Positions 57,233 through 64,000 of a DNA stretch of 64,000 nucleotides are shown piece after piece; the first letter of the stretch is position 1, and each line of letters begins with the position of its first letter. Made by a program: the position numbers and the translations under genes. The notes beneath the pieces are model-generated. The model ran no database searches. It saw only the letters and a program-made list of their open reading frames with translations, and was not told where the DNA came from. Source of the DNA: Amycolatopsis lexingtonensis (GTDB lineage Bacteria > Actinomycetota > Actinomycetes > Mycobacteriales > Pseudonocardiaceae). The stretch lies in assembly GCF_014873755.1 (NCBI RefSeq), contig NZ_JADBEG010000001.1, positions 1,800,501 to 1,864,500 of the forward strand, given 5' to 3'.

Positions 57233-58635
57233 AGCGGGTCGCGGCCGTCGACCTGGGCGCGTCCAGCGGGCGCGTGATGGCCGGAACGGTCGGCCCGTCG
57301 ACGTTGCGGCTGGAGGAGGTGCGGCGCTTCCCGAACGGCGGCGTCCAAGCCGGGCCGTTGCTCTACTGGGACATCCTGGGGCTGTACCGCGAAACCCTCG
57401 CCGGGATCCGGGACGCCGGCGCGGTGGACGGCGTCGGCATCGACTCGTGGGCCGTCGACTACGGGCTCCTCGACGATCGCGGCGCCCTGCTCGGCAACCC
57501 CGTCTGCTACCGCGACCCGCGCACCGACGGCGTCGCGGCGAAGGTGGCGGCCACGGTGCCGGCCCGCGAGCTGTACGACGTGACGGGCTTGCAGCGGCTG
57601 CCGTTCAACACGCTGTACCAGCTGCTGTCCGAGGGCGACCGGATCGAGGCGGCGTCGGCCATGCTGCTGATCCCGGACCTGCTGAACTACTGGCTGACGG
57701 GCTCGATCGGCGCCGAGCGCACCAACGCGTCCACGACGCAGCTGTACGACGTGCGTGCCCGGACGTGGGCGCTCCCGCTCGCGTCCCGGGTCGGGATCCC
57801 GTCCCGCCTGTTGCCCCCGTTGCGCGATCCGGGCACGGTGGTGGGTACGGCCGCCGAGCTGTCCGGCCTCCCGGTGATCGCGGTGGGCTCGCACGACACG
57901 GCGTCGGCGGTGGTCGCGGTCCCGGCCGCGGCCGGCGAGAACTTCGCCTACATCTCCTCGGGCACATGGTCCCTGGCCGGCCTGGAGCTGCCGGCACCGG
58001 AGCTGAGCGACGCGGCACTGGCGGCGAACTTCACGAACGAGGGCGGCGTCGACGGCACGATCCGCTTCCTGCGCAACGTGATGGGCCTGTGGGTGCTGTC
58101 GGAAACGCTGCGCACGTGGTCCATTTCGGACTTACCGCCGCTGCTCTCCGCCGCGGCTTCGTCCCCTGCACTGGCGGCGGTGGTGGACATCGACGCCCCG
58201 GAGTTCCTGCCGCCCGGCGACATGCCCGCCCGGATCGCTCTGGCTTGCACCGCCACCGGCCAGCGCCCGCCGCCGGACCGGCCCGCGATGGTGCGCTGCA
58301 TCGTGGACAGCCTGGCCCTGGCCCACCGCCGCACGATCCGCGAGGCGGCGCGCCTGACCGGCCGCCGCGTCGACGTGGTCCACCTGGTGGGCGGCGGCGC
58401 CCGCAACGAACTGCTCTGCCAGTCGACGGCGGACGCATGCGGCGTCCCGGTCCTGGCGGGCCCGGTGGAGGCGGCGGCGCTGGGGAACGTGCTGGTGCAG
58501 GCCCGGGCGCTGGGGGAGGACCTCCCGGATCTGGTTTCGATGCGGGCGCTGGTGCGGGAGACGCAGGAGATCCGGCGCTACGAACCGTCGGGCACCGGTG
58601 ACTGGGACGCGGCCGAGGCGCGCCTCAGAGGTTGA
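57229..58635 (+). CDS. rhaB: L-rhamnulokinase
   Basis: 468-residue FGGY-family kinase with VAAVDLGASSGRVMAG (phosphate 1), GIDSWAVDYGLLDDRG, SGTWSLAGLE (phosphate 2) and VVHLVGGGARNELLCQ (adenosine motif). It phosphorylates L-rhamnulose before aldol cleavage. The GTG start overlaps the previous stop. It is the last gene of the operon, and its end overlaps a convergent small gene by 11 bp. Confidence 0.92.
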   Translation: MKRVAAVDLGASSGRVMAGTVGPSTLRLEEVRRFPNGGVQAGPLLYWDILGLYRETLAGIRDAGAVDGVGIDSWAVDYGLLDDRGALLGNPVCYRDPRTDGVAAKVAATVPARELYDVTGLQRLPFNTLYQLLSEGDRIEAASAMLLIPDLLNYWLTGSIGAERTNASTTQLYDVRARTWALPLASRVGIPSRLLPPLRDPGTVVGTAAELSGLPVIAVGSHDTASAVVAVPAAAGENFAYISSGTWSLAGLELPAPELSDAALAANFTNEGGVDGTIRFLRNVMGLWVLSETLRTWSISDLPPLLSAAASSPALAAVVDIDAPEFLPPGDMPARIALACTATGQRPPPDRPAMVRCIVDSLALAHRRTIREAARLTGRRVDVVHLVGGGARNELLCQSTADACGVPVLAGPVEAAALGNVLVQARALGEDLPDLVSMRALVRETQEIRRYEPSGTGDWDAAEARLRG

Positions 58636-58969
58636 TGTTGCCGTGCACGTCGCGCAGCTGCACGACCTTGCCGGTCACGTTCCCGGTCACCGTGTTGTGC
58701 ACCTCGCCGTAGGAGATCCGGCTCTCCGGGAGCTGCTCCCACTCCGCCCGCAGCGCCTCGGCGAACTCCGGGTCCGCCGCCTCCGCGGACTCCAGCCGCT
58801 CGGCGAGCGCCTTGACCGGCTCGGTGCCCGACGGCGCCCCCGAGGCCGCTTCCAGGGCCAGGGTGGCGGCGGGGTCCTTGGCGAACTTGCGTTTCACCAG
58901 GTCGTACAGGCCGGTCGCACCCTTCGCCGCGAGCGCCGCGGCAATGGAGATCAGGATCGGTTCGGGCAT
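58625..58969 (-). CDS. Small protein with C-terminal VTGNVTG-type beta motif
   Basis: 114 residues: an N-terminal hydrophobic helix (PILISIAAALAAKGATGLYD), an amphipathic acidic middle, and a C-terminal repeat-like tail (VHNTVTGNVTGKVVQLRDVH) typical of small actinobacterial proteins found near NTPase or effector conflict genes. The function is unknown. It overlaps rhaB and is followed by the NLP gene on the other strand. Confidence 0.6.
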   Translation of the reverse strand: MPEPILISIAAALAAKGATGLYDLVKRKFAKDPAATLALEAASGAPSGTEPVKALAERLESAEAADPEFAEALRAEWEQLPESRISYGEVHNTVTGNVTGKVVQLRDVHGNINL

Positions 58970-59122
58970 CCTCCCAACCTAGCCGCGCCCCGGCCGCGGA
59001 ACCAGGTTTGCGCGTTCGTGCCCCACGGAAAGCGGCAGCCGGGCAGACTCCCGCCACCACGGTTGTGCGCCCCGGTGATCCTCGCGACGCTGGTCGGAAA
59101 ATCACCGACAAAGGAGTCCGCG

Positions 59123-59884
59123 ATGGCGCACCGCTCCCGCACCCTGGCCGCCGCTGCCGCCGGCGCGCTGGCCCTCTCCATCCTGTTCCCGGCCATCGCT
59201 CGAGCCGACCCGCCCGGCGCGCTCCCGGTGAACGCGTCCGACTTCGAAAAGACGTTCCAGCCGGCCTTCGACTACGACAAGGACGGCTGCTACCCGACGC
59301 CCGCCATCGGCCCCGACGGCACGATCGCCCCCGGCCTGTCGCTGGGCGGGGACACCAACGGCCACTGCCGCGACTCCTGGGACCTCGACAACACCAACTC
59401 CTATTCGCGCCAGAAGTGCAACAACGGCTGGTGCGCCGTGATGTTCACCCTCTACTTCGAGAAGGACCAGGCCTCCCTCGGCCCGGGCAGCGCCGGCCAC
59501 CGCCACGACTGGGAGCACGTGGTCGTCTGGGTCAAGGACAACCAGGTGGAGTACGTCGCCACCTCGCAGCACGGCGGCTTCGCCGTCCACGACCGCGCGA
59601 GCATGCGGTTCGAGGGCACCCACGCGAAAGTCGTCTACCACAAGGACGGCGGCTCGACGCACTGCTTCCGCGCGGCCAACGGGAACGACGACCCGCCGGA
59701 GAACCACCGGGGCACCTGGCAGTACCCGGCGCCCGTCGGCTGGGACGGGTACCCGGCCGGCCTGCGGGACAAGCTCGTCCAGGCCGACTTCGGGAGCGCG
59801 ACCTTCGGCATCAAGGACGGCCAGTTCACCGGCAACCTCGCGAAGGCCAAGCCGGCCGGGATCCCGTTCGACGAGAACGCCTAG
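59123..59884 (+). CDS. Secreted NPP1/NLP (necrosis- and ethylene-inducing peptide-like) protein
   Basis: 253 residues. A signal peptide ends at AIARA. The NPP1 fold shows the hallmark heptapeptide GHRHDWE followed by HVVVWV, plus paired cysteines (CYPTPAIG; CRDSWD) and THCFRAANG. NLPs bind plant sphingolipids and can be cytolytic, while many bacterial ones are non-toxic. AAAGGAG precedes the ATG. Its 3' end overlaps the convergent response regulator by 4 bp. Confidence 0.88.
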   Translation: MAHRSRTLAAAAAGALALSILFPAIARADPPGALPVNASDFEKTFQPAFDYDKDGCYPTPAIGPDGTIAPGLSLGGDTNGHCRDSWDLDNTNSYSRQKCNNGWCAVMFTLYFEKDQASLGPGSAGHRHDWEHVVVWVKDNQVEYVATSQHGGFAVHDRASMRFEGTHAKVVYHKDGGSTHCFRAANGNDDPPENHRGTWQYPAPVGWDGYPAGLRDKLVQADFGSATFGIKDGQFTGNLAKAKPAGIPFDENA

Positions 59885-60486
59885 AGCCAGCCCCGTTCGT
59901 CGGCGATCCGGACCGCTTCGACGCGGTTGCGGGCGCCGGTCTTCGTGATCGCCGCCGAGACGTAGTTGCGGACCGTCCCCTCGGACAGGTAGAGCCGGGA
60001 CGCGATCTCGGCGATCGTCGCGCCGGTCCGCGCGGTGATCAGGACGTCGCGTTCGCGGGCGGTCAGCGGGGATTCGCCCGCCGCCAGCGTGGCGACCGCC
60101 AGTGCCGGGTCCACCACCCGCTCGCCGGCCCGGACGCGGCGGATCGCGTCGGCGAGCACCTCGGCGGGCGCGTCCTTCACCACGAAGCCGGCCGCGCCCG
60201 CCTCCATCGCGCGGCGCAGGTAGCCGGCGCGGCCGAACGTGGTGAGCATGACGACCCGGCAGTCCGGCACCTGCGCGGCGAGCACCGCCGCGGCGGTCAG
60301 GCCGTCGAGTCCCGGCATCTCGATGTCGAGCAGCGCGACGTCGGGCCGGTGTTCGCGCGCCGCGGCGACGACCTGGTCGCCGCGGCCGACCGACGCGACC
60401 ACCTCGAAGTCAGCCTCGAGCGCGAGCAGCGCGCACAGCGCCTGGCGCACCAGTTCCTGGTCGTCGGCCAGCAGCAACCGGATCAC
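59881..60486 (-). CDS. DesR/NarL-type response regulator
   Basis: 201 residues. The receiver has LLADDQELVR, Asp in VALLDIEMPG, Thr in VMLTTFG and Lys in FVVKDAP. The LuxR HTH is LTARERDVLITARTGATIAEIASRLYLSEGTVRNYVSAAI. The GTG start lies within the kinase stop (overlap), so the pair is coupled. It probably regulates the adjacent small membrane gene and its own operon. Confidence 0.87.
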   Translation of the reverse strand: MIRLLLADDQELVRQALCALLALEADFEVVASVGRGDQVVAAAREHRPDVALLDIEMPGLDGLTAAAVLAAQVPDCRVVMLTTFGRAGYLRRAMEAGAAGFVVKDAPAEVLADAIRRVRAGERVVDPALAVATLAAGESPLTARERDVLITARTGATIAEIASRLYLSEGTVRNYVSAAITKTGARNRVEAVRIADERGWL

Positions 60487-61553
60487 ACCGTCACCCGCAA
60501 CCGCCAGCCGCGCGGGTCCGCCGGTCCCGCGTCGAGCACCCCGCCGGCCGCCGTCACGCGCTCGCGGAGCCCGGCGAGCCCGGAGCCGCCTGCGGCCGCG
60601 CCGCCCACACCGTCGTCGATGACCTCCACAGTGGACGCTGAGAGCGTCACCGTGCAGCGGGTCGCCCGCGCGTGCCGGGCCACGTTCGTGAGCCCTTCTC
60701 GCACCACCCAGCCGAAGAGTTCCTGGTGCGCGGGCGCGACGATGTCGGTGGCCGTGGGCAGGTCGGCGGTCACCCCGCAGGCGCGCAGCAGTTCGCGGCC
60801 GCGCGCGAGCTCGCCGGCGAGGGAGACCTCGCGGTAGCCCGACACCGCGGCGCGGACCTCGGTCAGCGCTTGGCGGGCCAGCGTTTCCACCGCGCCCATC
60901 TCCGCACCCGCGCGAGCGCCGTCGGTGCCGACGAGCCGTCGCGCCAGGGTGCTCTTCACGGTGATCGCGGTGAGCGAGTGGCCGAGCAGGTCGTGCAGGT
61001 CCCGAGCGATCCGCGCGCGTTCGGCTTCGGACGCCAGCCGCGCGACCTCGGCGCGGGCCGCGACCAGCGCGGTGTTCGCCCGGATCGCCTCGGCGAAGGC
61101 GCCGACCATGAGCACGGTGAACACGAGTGCGACCGCCTGCGCCCAGCCCGGCCCGTCCGGCCACGGGACGGCGACGGCCGCGACCGCGGCCCCCGCCACG
61201 AGGACGACCGCGACGCGCCGGGGGAGCCGGGGCGCGGCGAGGGAGAGGACGACCGCCGCGAGGAAGAACGCGTCGGCGTGGGCGAAGGGGAGCGCGGCGG
61301 CGAACAGCACGGCACAGGTTCCGGTGAGCAGCCAGAACGGGCGCTTCGCCCGGCGCGCCGCCGCGGCCGCGGCGAGGAGGTAGCCCACGGCGAACGCGGC
61401 CACGAGCGCGCAGCCCACGGCCGCAGCGGTGCCCGCAGAGTGCTGCAGCACGCCCGCCAGCGTCACCGCCGGGTACACGAGCATGCCCGCGTCGAGCAGC
61501 CGCAGCCGCCAGCCGCGCACCCAGCGCTGCACGTCCGATGCCCCGTCCACCAC
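60483..61553 (-). CDS. DesK-type membrane histidine kinase
   Basis: 356 residues. About five membrane segments in the first 170 residues are followed by HisKA_3 with the phospho-acceptor His in RIARDLHDLLGHSLTAI, and a HATPase with EGLTNVARHA and the short G box GSGLAGLRERV. This class often senses membrane state or small membrane proteins. It is in an operon with the upstream membrane protein (7-bp gap) and the downstream regulator. Confidence 0.87.
   Translation of the reverse strand: MVDGASDVQRWVRGWRLRLLDAGMLVYPAVTLAGVLQHSAGTAAAVGCALVAAFAVGYLLAAAAAARRAKRPFWLLTGTCAVLFAAALPFAHADAFFLAAVVLSLAAPRLPRRVAVVLVAGAAVAAVAVPWPDGPGWAQAVALVFTVLMVGAFAEAIRANTALVAARAEVARLASEAERARIARDLHDLLGHSLTAITVKSTLARRLVGTDGARAGAEMGAVETLARQALTEVRAAVSGYREVSLAGELARGRELLRACGVTADLPTATDIVAPAHQELFGWVVREGLTNVARHARATRCTVTLSASTVEVIDDGVGGAAAGGSGLAGLRERVTAAGGVLDAGPADPRGWRLRVTV
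60625..60635. repeat. TCCACAGTGGA word in the DesK-type kinase gene
   Basis: It encodes Ser-Thr-Val in ASTVEVID on the minus strand, again with the ACA codon. Confidence 0.5.
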
Positions 61554-61560
61554 CGGAACG

Positions 61561-61941
61561 CTACCGCGATCGCCGGCCGTTGATCAGCACGGTGACACCG
61601 AGGAGCAGCAGTCCGCAGACGCCCTGTTCGACGCGCAGCCACAGCGGGAACAGCCCCGGCAGCGCGACGACGACGGCGATCGCCACGAGCATCACCGCCG
61701 AGACGATCCGCAGCCGCAGAAGCCCCTTCTTCGACCCGCGGGCGGCGCTGCGGGCGAAGGCGAACGTCAGCAGCGAACTCGCGACGACGAGGGTGGCGCG
61801 CACCCAGACGGCGTCGGTCACCATCGCCGGGTGGTTCCGGAACAGGACGATCACGGCGAGCGTGAGCACGGAGAGCGCGGCGTACGCGCCGGTGAGCAGC
61901 AGCAAGGGCCGGAAACCGGCCGGTCGGGTCGTGGTGGTCAT
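61561..61941 (-). CDS. Small four-helix membrane protein, first gene of the two-component operon
   Basis: 126 residues with four predicted membrane segments (LLLLTGAYAALSVLTLAVIV; ATLVVASSLLTFAFA; IVSAVMLVAIAVVVALPG; GVCGLLLLGVTVLI). No family is recognised. Its place before the kinase suggests it is an accessory sensor or a regulated target. Confidence 0.7.
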   Translation of the reverse strand: MTTTTRPAGFRPLLLLTGAYAALSVLTLAVIVLFRNHPAMVTDAVWVRATLVVASSLLTFAFARSAARGSKKGLLRLRIVSAVMLVAIAVVVALPGLFPLWLRVEQGVCGLLLLGVTVLINGRRSR

Positions 61942-62000
61942 GCCGGAAATGCTCGTCCGGAGCGGCGCGCGGAGGCAGTGCCGTCCCGCATCGGGCGGTC

Positions 62001-62014
62001 ATGACATTTGTCAT
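62001..62014. promoter_or_regulatory. Candidate response-regulator box
   Basis: ATGACATTTGTCAT is a 6-2-6 palindrome 60 bp upstream of the 61941 start of the two-component operon. NarL/DesR-type regulators commonly bind such TGACA...TGTCA dyads. Confidence 0.5.
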
Positions 62015-62025
62015 CGGCGCGGTAG

Positions 62026-62043
62026 TGGGAGAGCGCTCTCACA
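62026..62043. promoter_or_regulatory. LacI-type operator upstream of the 62062 regulator
   Basis: TGGGAGAGCGCTCTCACA has a perfect 12-bp palindromic core (GAGAGCGCTCTC), 19 bp before the regulator's GTG. It is similar to GAGCGCTC operators of actinomycete LacI proteins such as CebR, suggesting autoregulation. Confidence 0.6.
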
Positions 62044-62061
62044 GCGTGCTACAAAGGACGG

Positions 62062-63093
62062 GTGACGACGCAGCCGCCCACCTTGGAGGACGTCGCGCGG
62101 GTCGCCGGCGTCTCGCGGGCCACGGTGTCCCGCGTGGTCAACAGCGTCCGCAACGTCGACCCGAAGCTGCGCGAGACGGTCGAGCGCGCGATCGCCGACA
62201 CCGGCTACGTCCCGAACCGGGCCGCGCGCTCCCTGGTCACCCGGCGCACCGGCGGGATCGCCCTGGTGGTGTCGGAGCCGGAGCGGCACGTCGAAGCGTT
62301 CACCGGCGGCGTCTTCGGCGACCCCTTCTTCGGCCGCGTCGTCGAGGGGGTCGTCTCCCACCTGCGGCCGCACGGGCTGCACCCGCTGCTGATGCTCGTC
62401 GACAGCGACGACGAGCGCGCGAAGCTGGTCGCAAAGCTGCGCCAGGAGCAGGTCAGCGGCGTCCTGCTGATTTCCCTGCACCCCGCGGAGGACCCGCTGC
62501 CGCGCGCGCTGACCGACGCGGGCGTGCCCACGGCGCTGTTCGCGCGGCCCGCCCGCCCGGCGCCGGTGTGCTACGTCGACGTCGCCCACCAGGACGGCGC
62601 CCGGCTCGCGGCCGAGCGGCTCGTTGCGCGCGGCTGCCGGCGCGTCGCCACGATCGCGGGCCCGGCGGGCACCCCGGCCGGCCAGGACCGGCTGGCCGGG
62701 TTCCGCGACGCGATGGCCCGGCACGGCCATGCCTACGTGGCGGTCGCCGAAGGCGATTTCACCGAGCACGGCGGCGAACGGGCGATGGAACACCTGCTGG
62801 CCGAGGAACCCGCGCTGGACGGGCTCTTCGTGGCCAACGACCTGATGGCGTACGGCGCGCTGACGGTGCTCCGCGAAGCCGGCCGCCGCGTCCCGGACGA
62901 CGTGGCGGTGATCGGCTTCGACGACAGCCGGGTCGCGCTGAGCTGCCGCCCCCGGCTCACGACGGTCCGCCAGCCGGTCGAGGAGATGGGCGCGGCGATG
63001 GCCCGGATGGTCCTGGACCGGATGGCCGATCCGGACCTGCGGGCCGAATCGGTGATCTTCGACCCGGAACTGGTGGTCCGCGGCTCGGCGTGA
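62062..63093 (+). CDS. LacI-family regulator
   Basis: 343 residues. The HTH is TLEDVARVAGVSRATVSRVVN with the hinge PNRAARSLVTRRT. The effector domain has FGDPFFGRVVEGV, VLLISLHP, GLFVANDLMAYGAL and VIGFDDSRVAL. A GTG start is used. It precedes a GH31/CBM35 enzyme gene on the same strand, so it probably controls use of an alpha-glycoside. Confidence 0.87.
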   Translation: MTTQPPTLEDVARVAGVSRATVSRVVNSVRNVDPKLRETVERAIADTGYVPNRAARSLVTRRTGGIALVVSEPERHVEAFTGGVFGDPFFGRVVEGVVSHLRPHGLHPLLMLVDSDDERAKLVAKLRQEQVSGVLLISLHPAEDPLPRALTDAGVPTALFARPARPAPVCYVDVAHQDGARLAAERLVARGCRRVATIAGPAGTPAGQDRLAGFRDAMARHGHAYVAVAEGDFTEHGGERAMEHLLAEEPALDGLFVANDLMAYGALTVLREAGRRVPDDVAVIGFDDSRVALSCRPRLTTVRQPVEEMGAAMARMVLDRMADPDLRAESVIFDPELVVRGSA

Positions 63094-63251
63094 GCGCTGG
63101 GTGCTCGAGCACATGACGAGCGAGACCGCGCGGGGCACGCCGACATCCCGCGCGAGCAGCTCGACGGCGTCACCGGCCGCTGAACTGTCCGGACAAGTTC
63201 CGCTCGGTGGTCTGGACACCGGCCACCGCGCTGTGCTCAGATCGACCCGGC

Positions 63252-63269
63252 TTTTCCAACGTTGTAAAA
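63252..63269. promoter_or_regulatory. LacI-type operator before the GH31 gene
   Basis: TTTTCCAACGTTGTAAAA is an 18-bp palindrome with one mismatched pair and an AACGTT centre typical of LacI sites, 38 bp before the GH31 start. Its sequence differs from the 62026 site, so a second regulator may act here. The rest of 63094-63306 shows nothing else I can support. Confidence 0.55.
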
Positions 63270-63306
63270 AATGCCATGGTCCCCAGACCGGAACGGAGTT
63301 CCGCCC

Positions 63307-64000
63307 GTGCGGACGAGAACAGCGAGAGCCATCCGGCTGACGTGCGTGGTCGCCGTCGCCGCGGCTACCGTGACCGTCGCGACCCCCGCCACCGCCGCCC
63401 CCCGTGGCCAGACCGTCACCGCCGGGAACGCGCGCTTCGAGGTGCTGTCGCCGACGGTCATCCGGACCGAGTACGCCGGTGACGGCCGCTTCACCGACGC
63501 CGCCACCTTCAACGCCGTCGGGCGTGACGCGTTCACGCCGACGCCGTACACCTCCACCGTTTCCGGTGGCGTGCTCACGATCCGCACGAGCGCGACGACC
63601 CTGACCTACCGGCTCGACTCGGGCCCGTTCGACGGCGGCAACCTCGAAGTGCGCACGACCGCCGGCGCGACCCCGGTGCTCGCCGCGCCGTGGCGGCACC
63701 TGACGTGCCGGACCGGCGCGCTGTGCGAGGCCGAAGACCTGACCGCCGACGGGCTCGGCGTCGCCACCGACCACCGGGGCTACACCGGCGAAGGCTTCCT
63801 CGCCGGCTTCGAAAGCACCGGCACGTCGGCGACCGCGGACGTCGAAGCCACGACCGCCGGGACGTACTCGGTGGCTGTCCGCTACGCCAACGGCCAGGGC
63901 GGGGACGGCCAGCACGTCACGCGCACGCTGAGCGTTTCGGTCGACGGTGGCGCGCCGCAAAAGCTCACCCTGCCGGTGACGGCCGACTGGGACACCTGGG
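63307..64000 (+). CDS. Secreted GH31-type glycosidase with CBM35-like insert, truncated by window end
   Basis: 231 residues are present. The signal peptide has an RTRTARAIRL start and ends near ATPATAAP. Then comes the GH31 N-terminal beta domain (RFEVLSPTVIRTEYAGDGRF; LTYRLDSGPFDGGNLEV). A CBM35-like stretch follows (GYTGEGFLAGFESTG ... YSVAVRYANGQGGDGQH). GGAG lies 8 nt before the GTG start. The catalytic barrel lies beyond the window, so the family assignment is from the N-terminus only. Confidence 0.7.
   Translation, partial: MRTRTARAIRLTCVVAVAAATVTVATPATAAPRGQTVTAGNARFEVLSPTVIRTEYAGDGRFTDAATFNAVGRDAFTPTPYTSTVSGGVLTIRTSATTLTYRLDSGPFDGGNLEVRTTAGATPVLAAPWRHLTCRTGALCEAEDLTADGLGVATDHRGYTGEGFLAGFESTGTSATADVEATTAGTYSVAVRYANGQGGDGQHVTRTLSVSVDGGAPQKLTLPVTADWDTW

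Overview
This is GC-rich chromosomal DNA (roughly 70% GC by eye) from an actinomycete. An NDMA-type methanol dehydrogenase with mycofactocin-linked neighbours, many GTG starts, GTGA/ATGA gene overlaps and abundant intergenic palindromes point to the Pseudonocardiaceae, most likely Amycolatopsis or a close relative. This placement is inference. No rRNA, tRNA or CRISPR array was seen.

Layout. 1-3.5 kb: end of a PIG-L deacetylase/acyl-CoA dehydrogenase pair, a CorA channel and an FAD oxidoreductase. 3.5-10.8 kb: a giant soluble hybrid histidine kinase with eight HAMP units, followed by an ANTAR-GAF-PAS-SpoIIE phosphatase. 10.8-12.9 kb: palindromic intergenic repeats, one of them split by an IS110-family element. 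12.9-16.7 kb: a ChaA-type antiporter and a divergent LysR/PoxB pair. 16.7-29.8 kb: a mycofactocin-linked alcohol oxidation island. It holds an MftB-like protein, NDMA-dependent alcohol dehydrogenase, AcoR-like regulator, methanol:NDMA oxidoreductase (mno), MoxR ATPase, VWA protein, MftM-like methyltransferase, an MnoSR-like two-component pair, an iron-type alcohol dehydrogenase and a DUF1989 protein. A GC-poor decayed gene sits inside it. 30-44 kb: assorted genes (secreted HNH nuclease, fructosamine kinase, M1 peptidase, acyl-CoA ligase, secreted PLD-like enzyme, AfsR-like regulator) and an IS5-type element inserted in a hairpin repeat. 44-58.6 kb: an L-rhamnose regulon (LacI regulator, GH2 enzyme, ABC importer, mutarotase, isomerase, bifunctional aldolase/dehydrogenase, a second isomerase-like protein, kinase). 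58.6-64 kb: a small conflict-type protein, a secreted NLP (NPP1) protein, a DesK/DesR-like pair, and a LacI regulator beside a truncated GH31/CBM35 enzyme.

How the genes work together. In the alcohol island, Mno, the NDMA-alcohol dehydrogenase and the iron alcohol dehydrogenase would oxidise alcohols with a mycofactocin-type electron acceptor. MftM would methylate the cofactor's glycan, MoxR/VWA may mature the metalloenzyme, and the two regulatory modules would sense the substrate. The mycofactocin core genes mftA and mftC are not in the window. In the rhamnose regulon, imported L-rhamnose passes through mutarotase, isomerase, kinase and aldolase/dehydrogenase to DHAP and lactate.

At sequence level the window is notable for three families of dispersed palindromes, two insertion sequences that landed in them, and an over-represented 11-bp word TCCACWGTGGA.
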